Of a stretch of DNA of 64,000 nt, positions 1-7,593 are shown piece after piece. The notes beneath the pieces were generated by a model. It saw only the letters and a program-made list of their open reading frames with translations, made no database searches and was not told the DNA's origin. Source of the stretch: Arthrobacter sp. StoSoilA2 (lineage in GTDB: Bacteria > Actinomycetota > Actinomycetes > Actinomycetales > Micrococcaceae); contig NZ_AP024643.1 of NCBI RefSeq assembly GCF_019977195.1, positions 1,674,001 through 1,738,000 of the forward strand, given 5' to 3'. How positions within the stretch are numbered: the first letter of the stretch is position 1; each line of letters begins with the position of its first letter. The translations under genes were made by a program, and so were the position numbers.

Positions 1-958
1 TCAATATGGCCAGCTGTCTTGCGGTCCCTTGCAGGGTCTGCAATTGACTGTCGAGTTCGGCCACATACTCTGACGGCGGCGCCTCGCCGGATGGCCTGCC
101 GACCAATTGATCGACCCTGGCGTTCCTGGATTCCTGCTTGGCGAAGAATTCGGTACTTTTCTCTTTCCGGCCGAGGTCCGCCACGAGGTATCCGTAGCCT
201 TCCTCGGCGAGTTTGTCCCCGACATTTTCCACGGCGGCGTTGTTGAAGGAGACGATTCCAACCGTCTGCCCCGGAACTGTCACGATGTTGGCCACAAGGT
301 TCAGTATCGTTTGGGTCTTTCCCGTACCGGGTGGGCCGTCGATCGCCGATATTCGATGGCCGAGTCCTCTCAGGAGAGCCTCTCGTTGGCTGATGTTTGA
401 CGAGAAAGGCAGTATCGGGTGCTGTTGAACCAATTCCGGGGAAACCAGGGGCTGGCGCTGGAGCAGCACATCCAGCGCGCTTCCTTTGGGGACGCTCCTG
501 AAGTTCTCGTACTGCCCGCGCAGCGGATCGTCTGCGCTCAGCTTCGATGCAACATCCCGCCAATAATCAAGCACGACCTGGGCTTGTATTTCTTCCTCGG
601 ATGGCCGGGAGATTGCTATCTCACTGTCACCACAAGATTGAAAGCAGGGCCCTGGGCCGCCCATATGAAAAACGCGCCACCATGGCCCCTGAGGGGAATC
701 GAAACGGAGGACCTCTGTGACAGCTTCGAGAACCTTGCCACGCACGATGACGGTGTCGTGGGGGCTGAGGAATATGGGTGCGGGATTTCGAAGAATAATG
801 ACGTTGTCCGCCGAGTATTTGTATGTCTTCCCGGAACTGAAGGTTACATACGTGAACGCGCCCGCGGCGCGGTACTCCACCAGTTCCGCGGTCTTGTCAT
901 CAAAGCCGTTCCGGCTACGATTGCGGACCAAAATGGCTTCGCTCCGTGGATTGATCAT
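1..958 (-). CDS. P-loop (SF1 helicase-like) ATPase, N-terminal part, runs off the left edge
   Basis: An open frame on the minus strand starts at ATG 958 behind a GGGGGA purine run and stays open to the window edge, giving about 319 residues. Around residue 208 it has a clear Walker A motif (DGPPGTGKTQ), followed by a motif-Ia-like stretch (VSFNNAAVENVGDKLAE). This is the arrangement of AAA_11-type superfamily 1 helicases. The roughly 200 residues before the P-loop match no domain I recognise. The C-terminal helicase motifs lie outside the window, so the substrate (DNA or RNA) cannot be called. It is divergent from the acyl-CoA dehydrogenase at 1172. Such proteins occur as general helicases and in defence loci, and nothing seen here decides between the two. 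Confidence 0.8.
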   Translation of the reverse strand, partial: MINPRSEAILVRNRSRNGFDDKTAELVEYRAAGAFTYVTFSSGKTYKYSADNVIILRNPAPIFLSPHDTVIVRGKVLEAVTEVLRFDSPQGPWWRVFHMGGPGPCFQSCGDSEIAISRPSEEEIQAQVVLDYWRDVASKLSADDPLRGQYENFRSVPKGSALDVLLQRQPLVSPELVQQHPILPFSSNISQREALLRGLGHRISAIDGPPGTGKTQTILNLVANIVTVPGQTVGIVSFNNAAVENVGDKLAEEGYGYLVADLGRKEKSTEFFAKQESRNARVDQLVGRPSGEAPPSEYVAELDSQLQTLQGTARQLAIL

Positions 959-1085
959 CTGCACTTCCCCCAAACTCGTGTGCGGCGTTGCACTAGCGAC
1001 GTTACAGAAGTGTCCCGTGCGATCAGATGATTTGGAATCGGGTGAGGTGTCTCCAGCGTTGCGGTAAACCGTGAAGCTGCGGTAT

Positions 1086-1118
1086 GTTACTCATCAGTAA
1101 CTTACTACTCGCCGGTAA
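1086..1118. promoter_or_regulatory. Palindromic operator candidate before the acyl-CoA dehydrogenase
   Basis: GTTACT-CATC-AGTAAC at 1086-1101 is a perfect inverted repeat. A second imperfect dyad follows directly (TTAC at 1102-1105, GTAA at 1115-1118). The first fits the format GTTA-8 nt-TAAC, which also occurs twice in the TetR/mccB intergenic region at 26723-26764. It lies 71 nt upstream of the start at 1172, a normal place for repressor control. Binding by the TetR protein encoded at 26030-26680 is inference. Confidence 0.5.
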
Positions 1119-1171
1119 CTTCCGGGGCCGTGACGTGGTGGCAGGTGACCACCACCCTTGAAGGAGCGCAC

Positions 1172-2362
1172 ATGTCCAACGCTGCATTTGATGCCAACAA
1201 CCTCCCCTATGCTGATGGTGACTTTTACGCCTTTGAGCAATTGCTGACGGGCAAGGAGCAGGATCGTCTGGCCGAGGTCCGCCAGTTCCTGGCGCGCGAG
1301 GTCAAGCCCATCGCCGTGGACTGCTGGAACCGCGCCGAATTCCCCATGGACCTCATTCCCAAGCTCGCCGAACTCGATCTGGTCAGCCCGGTGCGCCGGC
1401 AGGGGTACTCCAATCTGTTTGCGGGCATCCTCCACGCTGAAGTGACCCGTGCCGATGCATCGATCGCGACGTTCATGGGAGTGCATGATGGGCTATTCAC
1501 GGGCTCTATCGAGGCCCTGGCTTCCCAGGAGCAGAAGGATGCCTGGCTTCCGGACATTTACTCCCTGAAGAAGATCGGCGCTTTCGGCCTGACTGAGCCT
1601 CTGGGTGGTTCAGATGTGGCTGGCGGTACCCGGACCACGGCGCGGCGCGAGGGGGACCACTGGATCCTCGACGGGGCCAAGCGCTGGATCGGCAACGCCA
1701 CGTTCTCCGATTGGGTAGTCATCTACGCCAAGGATGTGGAAGACAACCAGGTCAAGGCATTCCTCGTGGACACCTCGCTTCCCGGATACTCGGCACGCAA
1801 GATCGAGAACAAGATCTCCCTGCGTACTGTTCAGAACGCGGACATCGTCCTGGACAACGTGGTGGTCCCGGACTTCTTCAAGCTGGCCAACGCCAACAGC
1901 TTCCGCGATACCAACAAAGTCCTCAAGGTCACCCGCCTTGCCGTCGCCTGGCAAGCCGTGGGGCTTCAGCTCGCTGCCTTCGATGTGGCCCGAGCCTATG
2001 CAGTGGAGCGCCAGCAATTTGGCAGGCCCTTGGCAGCCTTCCAGCTGGTGCAGAACCAGTTGGTACAGATCCTGGGCAATGCGGTGGCGTCAATGGGCAT
2101 GATGGTGCGGTTGGCGCAGCTCGAGGATGCGGGGGTTGCAAAGGACGAGCAGTCAGCATTGGCGAAGGCATTCACTACCGCACGCATGCGCGAAAGTGTT
2201 GCCCTTGGCCGCGGCATCCTGGGCGGCAACGGCATCGTCACGGATTATGAAATGGCCAAGATATTCTCCGACGCCGAGGCCATCTACTCCTATGAAGGCA
2301 CCCATGAGATCAACACCCTGGTGACCGGACGCGCCATCACCGGCGTGTCCGCGATCGTCTAG
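1172..2362 (+). CDS. Acyl-CoA dehydrogenase, glutaryl-CoA-dehydrogenase-like
   Basis: This is a 396-residue FAD-dependent acyl-CoA dehydrogenase that would introduce the alpha,beta double bond into an acyl-CoA and pass electrons to ETF. The FAD/substrate loop FGLTEPLGGSDVAGG lies near residue 140. The C-terminal YEGTHEIN carries the canonical catalytic glutamate, and the ending GRAITG is typical of the glutaryl-CoA dehydrogenase branch. Start ATG 1172 is chosen because AAGGAG (1161-1166) precedes it at good spacing; an in-frame GTG at 1130 lacks such a site. The gene stands alone and overlaps the convergent M23 gene by 26 nt at its 3' end. Glutaryl-CoA is one possible substrate, but no lysine or tryptophan catabolic genes are nearby, so the substrate stays open. 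Confidence 0.88.
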   Translation: MSNAAFDANNLPYADGDFYAFEQLLTGKEQDRLAEVRQFLAREVKPIAVDCWNRAEFPMDLIPKLAELDLVSPVRRQGYSNLFAGILHAEVTRADASIATFMGVHDGLFTGSIEALASQEQKDAWLPDIYSLKKIGAFGLTEPLGGSDVAGGTRTTARREGDHWILDGAKRWIGNATFSDWVVIYAKDVEDNQVKAFLVDTSLPGYSARKIENKISLRTVQNADIVLDNVVVPDFFKLANANSFRDTNKVLKVTRLAVAWQAVGLQLAAFDVARAYAVERQQFGRPLAAFQLVQNQLVQILGNAVASMGMMVRLAQLEDAGVAKDEQSALAKAFTTARMRESVALGRGILGGNGIVTDYEMAKIFSDAEAIYSYEGTHEINTLVTGRAITGVSAIV

Positions 2363-2879
2363 GTGGTCCTTTGTCGGTGAGGACCTGGTCCAAGGGCAGC
2401 AGGATGGAAGGCCGCAGGTCTTCCACGAATCCCAAAGGGTTCACGTAGTCCTCGCCGCGGCGGACGCCCCAATGAAGGCAGGGGGTTCCGCTGCAGTGCC
2501 CCAGCGCCAGGGAGCCAATGGACTGGCCCTTGCGAACGTGATCTCCAGGCTTCAGGTCACTCGTCATGGGTTCAAAGCTGCTCCGGAGTCCGTCGCCATG
2601 ATCGATCGTGAGGACCGGACGGTCAACCACGACGCCGGCAAAGGTCACCACGCCGTCGGCAGGCGAGGCGACCAAAGCGCCGTCGAGCGCTGGCCCCAGG
2701 TCAACCCCGCGGTGCCCGCTGAGCCACGGTTTGTCTGGCGGATCGAACGTCCGAACGACTCCGGGTTTGGGGGAGAGGGGCCAGCTCCACCGCTCGCCTG
2801 TGGGTGCGGATCCGCCGGGGCCTCCAGCCGCAGTCGCGGCGAGGACGAGCAGGGAAATGGAAAGCTTCAAAATGGCCAT
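2337..2879 (-). CDS. Secreted M23 (LytM-type) metallopeptidase family protein
   Basis: The 180-residue protein starts with a signal-peptide-like segment (MAILKLSISLLVLAATAAGG). One LytM/M23 domain follows: HRGVDLG gives the first zinc ligand pair (H-x3-D), and IDHGDG carries the conserved middle histidine. The usual H-x-H motif reads C-L-H (in PCLHWGV), so the catalytic first histidine is replaced. The protein may therefore be a weak or inactive peptidoglycan endopeptidase or a binding domain. ATG 2879 is preferred over 2915 because the signal peptide begins there and GGAAAG lies nine bases upstream. An M23 gene next to rpsB is conserved in actinobacteria (Rv2891 beside rpsB in M. tuberculosis). 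Confidence 0.85.
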   Translation of the reverse strand: MAILKLSISLLVLAATAAGGPGGSAPTGERWSWPLSPKPGVVRTFDPPDKPWLSGHRGVDLGPALDGALVASPADGVVTFAGVVVDRPVLTIDHGDGLRSSFEPMTSDLKPGDHVRKGQSIGSLALGHCSGTPCLHWGVRRGEDYVNPLGFVEDLRPSILLPLDQVLTDKGPPRRSRTRR

Positions 2880-3301
2880 GTACCAAGGCTTTCCGGTCGC
2901 GCCCTGCCGTGCCATCCCTGGACTGTCCTATGTGGACAATGTCCCCGACAACATCCGGGTTCGGGAGGTCAAACGAGTGGTGCCGCTGTAGTACACTTGG
3001 TGGAGCAGTTTGCTGTGCCCTCAAGCTAATTCAGGAACATGTCTCATTCAGATATGTGAGGGTCCAGAGCTGACTACGCGTATCCAGCCCTCCACCAGCG
3101 AAGCCGCTTGGCTTTAGGCTGCGGAGGATTGTGCCTCTTGCGGTCCGGTTGAGCCTTTGCGGCTCCATTCCGGATGAGAAGCGCAATGGATGCCAGGAGC
3201 CGCGCCCGTCCGGGCAAAGGCTAAACAACCGTCAACTATTGGCAGGGTAAGAGCAGCCCCATGGGCTCTCTCATGAATGACCTGCCGGAAGGAGCGTCGG
3301 C
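2880..3301. other. Gene-free M23/rpsB intergenic region with the rpsB 5' leader
   Basis: These 422 bases separate the divergent M23 and rpsB genes and must contain both promoters, but I see no convincing -35/-10 pair for either. The right half holds the structured leader described separately. GGAAGGAG at 3287-3294 is the rpsB ribosome binding site. No other coding sequence is evident. Confidence 0.5.
3152..3222 (+). ncRNA. Candidate structured rpsB leader (cis-regulatory RNA)
   Basis: AGCCTTTGC (3152-3160) pairs perfectly with GCAAAGGCT (3214-3222). Inside it, GGCTCC (3161-3166) pairs with GGAGCC (3196-3201), and TCCATT (3164-3169) can instead pair with AATGGA (3185-3190). The two inner helices exclude each other. 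The element lies 80 nt before the rpsB start. Ribosomal protein S2 leaders with autoregulation are known in other bacteria; regulation here is inference. Confidence 0.4.
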
Positions 3302-4144
3302 ATGCCCGTCGTAACTATGCGCCAGCTGCTTGACAGCGGCGTCCACTTTGGACACCAGACCCGTCGTTGGAACCCGAAGATGAAGCGCTTCATCTTCACG
3401 GAGCGCAACGGCATCTACATCATCGACCTCCAGCAGTCGCTGTCCTACATCGACCGCGCCTACGAGTTCGTCAAGGCTACTGTCGCCCACGGCGGCACCG
3501 TCCTGTTCGTCGGCACCAAGAAGCAGGCTCAGGAAGCAATTGCCGAGCAGGCTACCCGCGTTGGCCAGCCGTACGTCAACCAGCGTTGGTTGGGCGGTAT
3601 GCTCACCAACTTCCAGACCGTCGCCAAGCGTATCCAGCGCATGAAGGAACTCGAAGAGATCAACTTCGAGGACGTCGCCGGCTCCGGTTACACCAAGAAG
3701 GAGCTCCTGCTCCTCAAGCGCGAACTCACCAAGCTTGAGTCCAACCTCGGTGGTATCCGCAACCTGACCAAGGCCCCGTCTGTTCTGTGGGTTGTTGACA
3801 CCAAGAAGGAACACCTTGCTGTCGACGAAGCCAAGAAGCTGAACATCCCGGTTGTTGCCATCCTGGACACCAACTGCGATCCCGACGAAGTTGACTTCCC
3901 GATCCCGGGCAACGACGACGCCATCCGCTCCGTCAACCTGCTCACCCGCGTTGTTGCCGACGCCGTTGCTGAGGGCCTCATCGCCCGCAACCAGCGCGCC
4001 ACCGGCACCACCGAGGCTCCGGAAGAGCCGCTGGCCGAGTGGGAGCGCGAGCTCCTCGAAGGCAGCAAGACTGAAGAAGCTCCGGCCGCCGAGGCTGCCG
4101 AGGCTCCTGAAGCTGCAGCCGGCGAAGCCGAAGCAGCCAATTAA
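3302..4144 (+). CDS. rpsB: 30S ribosomal protein S2
   Basis: The 280-residue protein has the full S2 fold: an N-terminus of MPVVTMRQLLDSGVHFGHQT, the central NQRWLGGMLTNF and the late segment IPVVAILDTNCDPDEVDFPIPGND. S2 joins the small subunit late in assembly near the mRNA exit and binds S1 where that is present. The last 45 residues are an Ala/Glu-rich tail common in actinobacterial S2. A strong ribosome site (3287-3294) precedes ATG 3302. It is first in an rpsB-tsf transcription unit, with a long hairpin (4188-4226) between the two genes. Confidence 0.98.
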   Translation: MPVVTMRQLLDSGVHFGHQTRRWNPKMKRFIFTERNGIYIIDLQQSLSYIDRAYEFVKATVAHGGTVLFVGTKKQAQEAIAEQATRVGQPYVNQRWLGGMLTNFQTVAKRIQRMKELEEINFEDVAGSGYTKKELLLLKRELTKLESNLGGIRNLTKAPSVLWVVDTKKEHLAVDEAKKLNIPVVAILDTNCDPDEVDFPIPGNDDAIRSVNLLTRVVADAVAEGLIARNQRATGTTEAPEEPLAEWERELLEGSKTEEAPAAEAAEAPEAAAGEAEAAN

Positions 4145-4187
4145 ATCTGGACCTTCCCTGAGGCCGGAAACGGCATCGGGGGCATCT

Positions 4188-4226
4188 GACAGGATGGCGG
4201 CCCACATGGTGGGCTGCCGTCCTGTC
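4188..4226 (+). terminator. Long hairpin between rpsB and tsf (attenuator or processing site)
   Basis: An 18-nt arm (4188-4205, beginning GACAGGATGG) pairs with 4209-4226 around a 3-nt loop; the only two imperfections are G-U wobbles. No T-run follows, so full intrinsic termination is unlikely. A partial terminator or RNase processing site that lowers tsf relative to rpsB, or protects the rpsB 3' end, fits better. Confidence 0.55.
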
Positions 4227-4265
4227 AGTCCGTAAACACACAACTTTCTAGACAGAGGGGTTCAC

Positions 4266-5102
4266 ATGGCGAACTACACTGCTGCTGACATCAAGGCCCT
4301 GCGCGAGCGCACCGGCGCCGGCATGATGGACGTCAAGAAGGCTCTTGACGAGGCCAACGGTGACGCCGAGAAGGCCATCGAGATCATCCGCATCAAGGGC
4401 CTCAAGGGTGCTACCAAGCGCGAAGGCCGCTCCACCGCAGAGGGCCTGGTTGCTGCCAAGGTTACCGACGGCGTGGGCGTAATGATCGAGGTCAACTGCG
4501 AGACCGACTTCGTCGCCAAGGCTGACAAGTTCATCCAGCTGGCTGACAAGGTCCTCAACGTTGCAGTCGAGTCCGGCGCTGCCGACCTCGAAACCCTGCT
4601 CGCCACCGAGGTCGACGGCAAGCCGCTGTCCGAGATCGTCATCGAAGAGGGCGCTGTCCTCGGCGAAAAGGTTGTTGTCCGCCGTATTTCCCGCGTTGAG
4701 GGCACCACGGTTGACGCTTACCTGCACAAGACCTCCAAGGACCTTCCTGCACAGGTCGGCGTCCTGTTCGCTGTTGACGGCGAAGGCGAAGCCGCTGCCA
4801 CCGCAGCACACGACATCGCCGTCCACGTGGCAGCCATGGCTCCGAACTACCTGACCCGCGAAGACGTCCCGGCCGAACTGGTCGAGTCCGAGCGCCGCAT
4901 TGCTGAAGAGACCGCCAAGGCTGAAGGCAAGCCGGAAGCTGCACTCGCCAAGATCGTCGAAGGCCGCGTGACGGGCTTCTACAAGGGTGAGGTCCTGGTT
5001 GACCAGGCATTCGCCAAGGATTCCAAGAAGACCGTTGCACAGGTCCTCGAAGAAGCCGGCGTCAAGGCAACCGCAGTATCCCGTTTCCGCGTCGGAAACT
5101 AG
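4266..5102 (+). CDS. tsf: Elongation factor Ts
   Basis: The 278-residue guanine-nucleotide exchange factor for EF-Tu begins with the UBA-like N-terminal domain (ADIKALRERTGAGMMDVKKA) that contacts EF-Tu. The TDFVAK signature (residues about 78-86, NCETDFVAKAD) inserts near the EF-Tu nucleotide site. The length is normal for actinobacterial EF-Ts. ATG 4266 follows GAGGGG. It is the second gene of the rpsB-tsf unit and is closed by a strong UUCG-loop terminator directly after the stop. Confidence 0.98.
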   Translation: MANYTAADIKALRERTGAGMMDVKKALDEANGDAEKAIEIIRIKGLKGATKREGRSTAEGLVAAKVTDGVGVMIEVNCETDFVAKADKFIQLADKVLNVAVESGAADLETLLATEVDGKPLSEIVIEEGAVLGEKVVVRRISRVEGTTVDAYLHKTSKDLPAQVGVLFAVDGEGEAAATAAHDIAVHVAAMAPNYLTREDVPAELVESERRIAEETAKAEGKPEAALAKIVEGRVTGFYKGEVLVDQAFAKDSKKTVAQVLEEAGVKATAVSRFRVGN

Positions 5103-5111
5103 TAATTCATG

Positions 5112-5146
5112 AAAAGGGGTGGTCACTTCGGTGGCCGCCCCTTTTT
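5112..5146. terminator. Intrinsic terminator after tsf
   Basis: AAAAGGGGTGGTCAC (5112-5126) pairs with 5131-5145 around a TTCG tetraloop, with only G-U wobbles, and a T-run ends at 5146. The A-run on the left arm makes it potentially bidirectional. It separates the rpsB-tsf unit from pyrH. Confidence 0.9.
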
Positions 5147-5223
5147 CATGCACCCGTCCGGGTAGTATCTGCGCGGACCCACAGCACGATAATCTAGCCA
5201 GAGTCCACCAACGGGAAGGCACC

Positions 5224-5961
5224 ATGGAAACCGTCAATACTGCAATCCAGCCCGAGAAGACCCGCCGCCGTGTACTTCTGAAACTTTCCGGCGAGGTCAT
5301 CGGCGGAGGCAAGCTCGGCGTCGATCCTGAAACCGTCCGCGCTATTGCCAAGCAGATCGCTGCTGCCGTCGCTGACGTTGAAGTAGCCATTGTGGTTGGC
5401 GGTGGAAACTTCTTCCGCGGAGCCGAACTATCCCAGAGCGGCATGGACCGGTCCCGTGCGGACTACATGGGCATGCTTGGCACGGTCATGAACTGCCTCG
5501 CGCTGCAGGACTTCCTGGAGCAAGCAGGCGTGGAAACCCGTGTCCAAAGCGCCATCACCATGGGCCAGGTGGCAGAGGCGTACATTCCGCGCAGGGCCAT
5601 CCGCCACATGGAAAAGGGCCGCGTGGTCATCTTCGGTGCAGGAGCCGGCCTGCCGTACTTCTCCACGGACACGGTAGCTGCGCAGCGCGCCCTCGAAGTC
5701 CACGCCGACGTCGTACTGATGGCCAAGAGCGGTGTGGATGGCGTCTACACCGCAGATCCCAAGAAGGATTCATCTGCCGAAAAGCTTGATGTCCTCAGCT
5801 ATGACGACGCCCTGCGCCGGGACATCCGTGTGATGGACCAGACGGCCATGACCATGTGCAAAGACAACAACCTGTCCATGGTGGTCTTTGGCATGGAGGG
5901 CGAGGGCAACGTTACCCGCGCCATCCTGGGTGAAACGCTGGGAACCCTGGTTACTCCCTAG
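5224..5961 (+). CDS. pyrH: UMP kinase
   Basis: The 245-residue amino-acid-kinase-fold enzyme phosphorylates UMP to UDP with ATP. The N-terminal phosphate loop RRRVLLKLSGEVIGGG, the glycine-rich VVGGGNFFRG, the acidic DRSRADYMGMLGTVMN and the C-terminal DQTAMTMCKDNNL are all typical of hexameric bacterial PyrH. ATG 5224 is chosen because GGGAAGG (5213-5219) precedes it and because the family starts here; longer in-frame readings run back into the tsf terminator. It is the first gene of pyrH-frr-cdsA-DivIVA. The promoter should lie between 5147 and 5212, where GATAAT (5188-5193) is a possible -10. Confidence 0.97.
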   Translation: METVNTAIQPEKTRRRVLLKLSGEVIGGGKLGVDPETVRAIAKQIAAAVADVEVAIVVGGGNFFRGAELSQSGMDRSRADYMGMLGTVMNCLALQDFLEQAGVETRVQSAITMGQVAEAYIPRRAIRHMEKGRVVIFGAGAGLPYFSTDTVAAQRALEVHADVVLMAKSGVDGVYTADPKKDSSAEKLDVLSYDDALRRDIRVMDQTAMTMCKDNNLSMVVFGMEGEGNVTRAILGETLGTLVTP

Positions 5962-6078
5962 CAGCGGCTAGGATATTTCTAGGACCGTCCGCCCCTCGTG
6001 GCGGATCTTTACTGTGCATTCCTGTAACGTGCATTGCCGCCCGCAGTTGGGCAGCGACTATTTTCTGAGGAGAAACCC

Positions 6079-6636
6079 GTGATCGAAGAGACCTTGCTCG
6101 AAGCCGGCGAGAAGATGGACAAGGCGGTTGAGGTAGCCAAGGAAGATTTCGCCTCGATCCGTACGGGTCGGGCAAACCCAGGGCTCTACAACAAGGTGAT
6201 CGTGGAGTACTACGGCACTCCCACTCCGCTGCAGCAGCTCGCATCCTTCGCAGTTCCGGACGCACGGACCATCCTCATCACGCCGTACGACAAGACGGCC
6301 CTGCGTGACATCGAGAAAGCCTTGAGCGATTCCGAAGTTGGCGCCAACCCCTCCAACGACGGCAACATCATCCGTGTCACCATCCCGGAGCTCACCAAGG
6401 AGCGCCGCAAGGAGTACGTCAAGATCGTCAAGGGCAAGGGTGAAGACGCCAAGGTCTCCATCCGCAGCATCCGCCGCAAGGCCAAGGACGCAATTGACAA
6501 GTTCGTCAAGGATGGCGACGCCGGCGAGGACGAAGGTTCACGCGGCGAGAAGGAACTCGACGCCATCACAAAGCAGCACGTCGACAGCATCGACGAACTG
6601 CTCAAGCGCAAGGAAGCCGAGCTGCTCGAGGTCTAA
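6079..6636 (+). CDS. frr: Ribosome recycling factor
   Basis: The protein is 185 residues from GTG 6079, exactly the family length. It has the RRF three-helix-bundle sequence, including the conserved RTGRANP motif (SIRTGRANPGL) near residue 30, the hinge and beta domain (YYGTPTPLQQLASF), and the C-terminal KQHVDSIDELLKRKEAEL helix. Together with EF-G it splits post-termination ribosomes. GAGGAG (6067-6072) supports the GTG start over upstream alternatives. Its stop overlaps the cdsA start by one base, so the two are translationally coupled. Confidence 0.98.
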   Translation: MIEETLLEAGEKMDKAVEVAKEDFASIRTGRANPGLYNKVIVEYYGTPTPLQQLASFAVPDARTILITPYDKTALRDIEKALSDSEVGANPSNDGNIIRVTIPELTKERRKEYVKIVKGKGEDAKVSIRSIRRKAKDAIDKFVKDGDAGEDEGSRGEKELDAITKQHVDSIDELLKRKEAELLEV

Positions 6637-7571
6637 TGAACCAGGCAGAGCCGGCACCCGCTGGGAGGGTCCCGACACGCGATACGAGCAAACGCGTCAG
6701 GCGTTTGCGAGGTAACCCGACGCCGAAGGCAGGCCGCAATCTTCCGGCCGCCATCGGCGTCGGGCTTGCCATGCTTTTCGCCGTTCTTGGGGGATTGCTT
6801 TTCCTTCCGCTTGGCTTCGTCCTGCTCACCACATCGTTTGCGGTGCTGGGCGTTTGGGAAGTCTTCAGGGCCCTTGAGGCCCAGGGAACCAGGATGCCGA
6901 TCATCCCTGTGATGATCGGAACGCTGGTGATGCCGGTTTCCGCCTACTTCGGCGGTTTGGAAGGCTTGCTGTTCACCATGACCGCAAGCTGCGTCGCGGT
7001 TCTGCTGTGGCGCTCCATCGAGAGTGCTGCAGGTGCTCCCCGAAGCGTTTTCGCGGGTGTCTTCACTCTCGCCTGGATACCGTTCCTGATCAGCTTCGCG
7101 GCGCTCCCACTGCATGCAAGCGGTGGCGCGACTCCAGTCGGCCTATGGCCGGACGGGATTCCAGAGGGAGCCTGGCAGATTGCCACCATGCTGCTTCTGG
7201 TCGTTTCGAACGACACGTTCGGTTACATCGTTGGCGCTTCCTTCGGGAAGCACCCCATGGCACCGAAGATCAGTCCCAAAAAGTCGTGGGAAGGATTTGC
7301 GGGTTCTGTCGCGGGCGCCATGATCATTGGCGTTCTCGCGTGTGTCCTCATTTTGGACAAACCGTGGTGGGTTGGCCTGGTGCTGGCTACCGGCATGGTT
7401 GCTGCTTCGACGGCGGGAGACCTCGCCGAGTCCATGGTCAAGCGCGAACTGGGCGTGAAGGACATGAGCAGCATCCTCCCTGGCCACGGCGGCGTCATGG
7501 ACCGTTTGGACTCGATCGTCTTCGCGGCTCCTGTAGCCTATGTTCTGTTCGCGCTGCTGAGCGGCGTCTGA
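6636..7571 (+). CDS. cdsA: Phosphatidate cytidylyltransferase (CDP-diglyceride synthase)
   Basis: This 311-residue integral membrane enzyme makes CDP-diacylglycerol from CTP and phosphatidic acid, the branch point to phosphatidylglycerol, cardiolipin and phosphatidylinositol. The family signature is intact near the C-terminus: SMVKRELGVKDMSSILPGHG followed by GVMDR. About eight hydrophobic segments follow a basic, Arg/Lys-rich N-terminus of some 35 residues. The ATG overlaps the frr stop in TAATG. Its place in pyrH-frr-cdsA matches other actinobacteria. Confidence 0.96.
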   Translation: MNQAEPAPAGRVPTRDTSKRVRRLRGNPTPKAGRNLPAAIGVGLAMLFAVLGGLLFLPLGFVLLTTSFAVLGVWEVFRALEAQGTRMPIIPVMIGTLVMPVSAYFGGLEGLLFTMTASCVAVLLWRSIESAAGAPRSVFAGVFTLAWIPFLISFAALPLHASGGATPVGLWPDGIPEGAWQIATMLLLVVSNDTFGYIVGASFGKHPMAPKISPKKSWEGFAGSVAGAMIIGVLACVLILDKPWWVGLVLATGMVAASTAGDLAESMVKRELGVKDMSSILPGHGGVMDRLDSIVFAAPVAYVLFALLSGV

Positions 7572-7593
7572 CAACCCCGATGAAGGAAAATTA

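Noticed and set aside
3236..4243. A 335-codon open frame antisense to rpsB, and a similar 398-codon one antisense to tsf (4248-5444).
   Set aside because: Both are typical high-GC antisense shadows of firmly identified genes, lack domains and have no ribosome sites of note.
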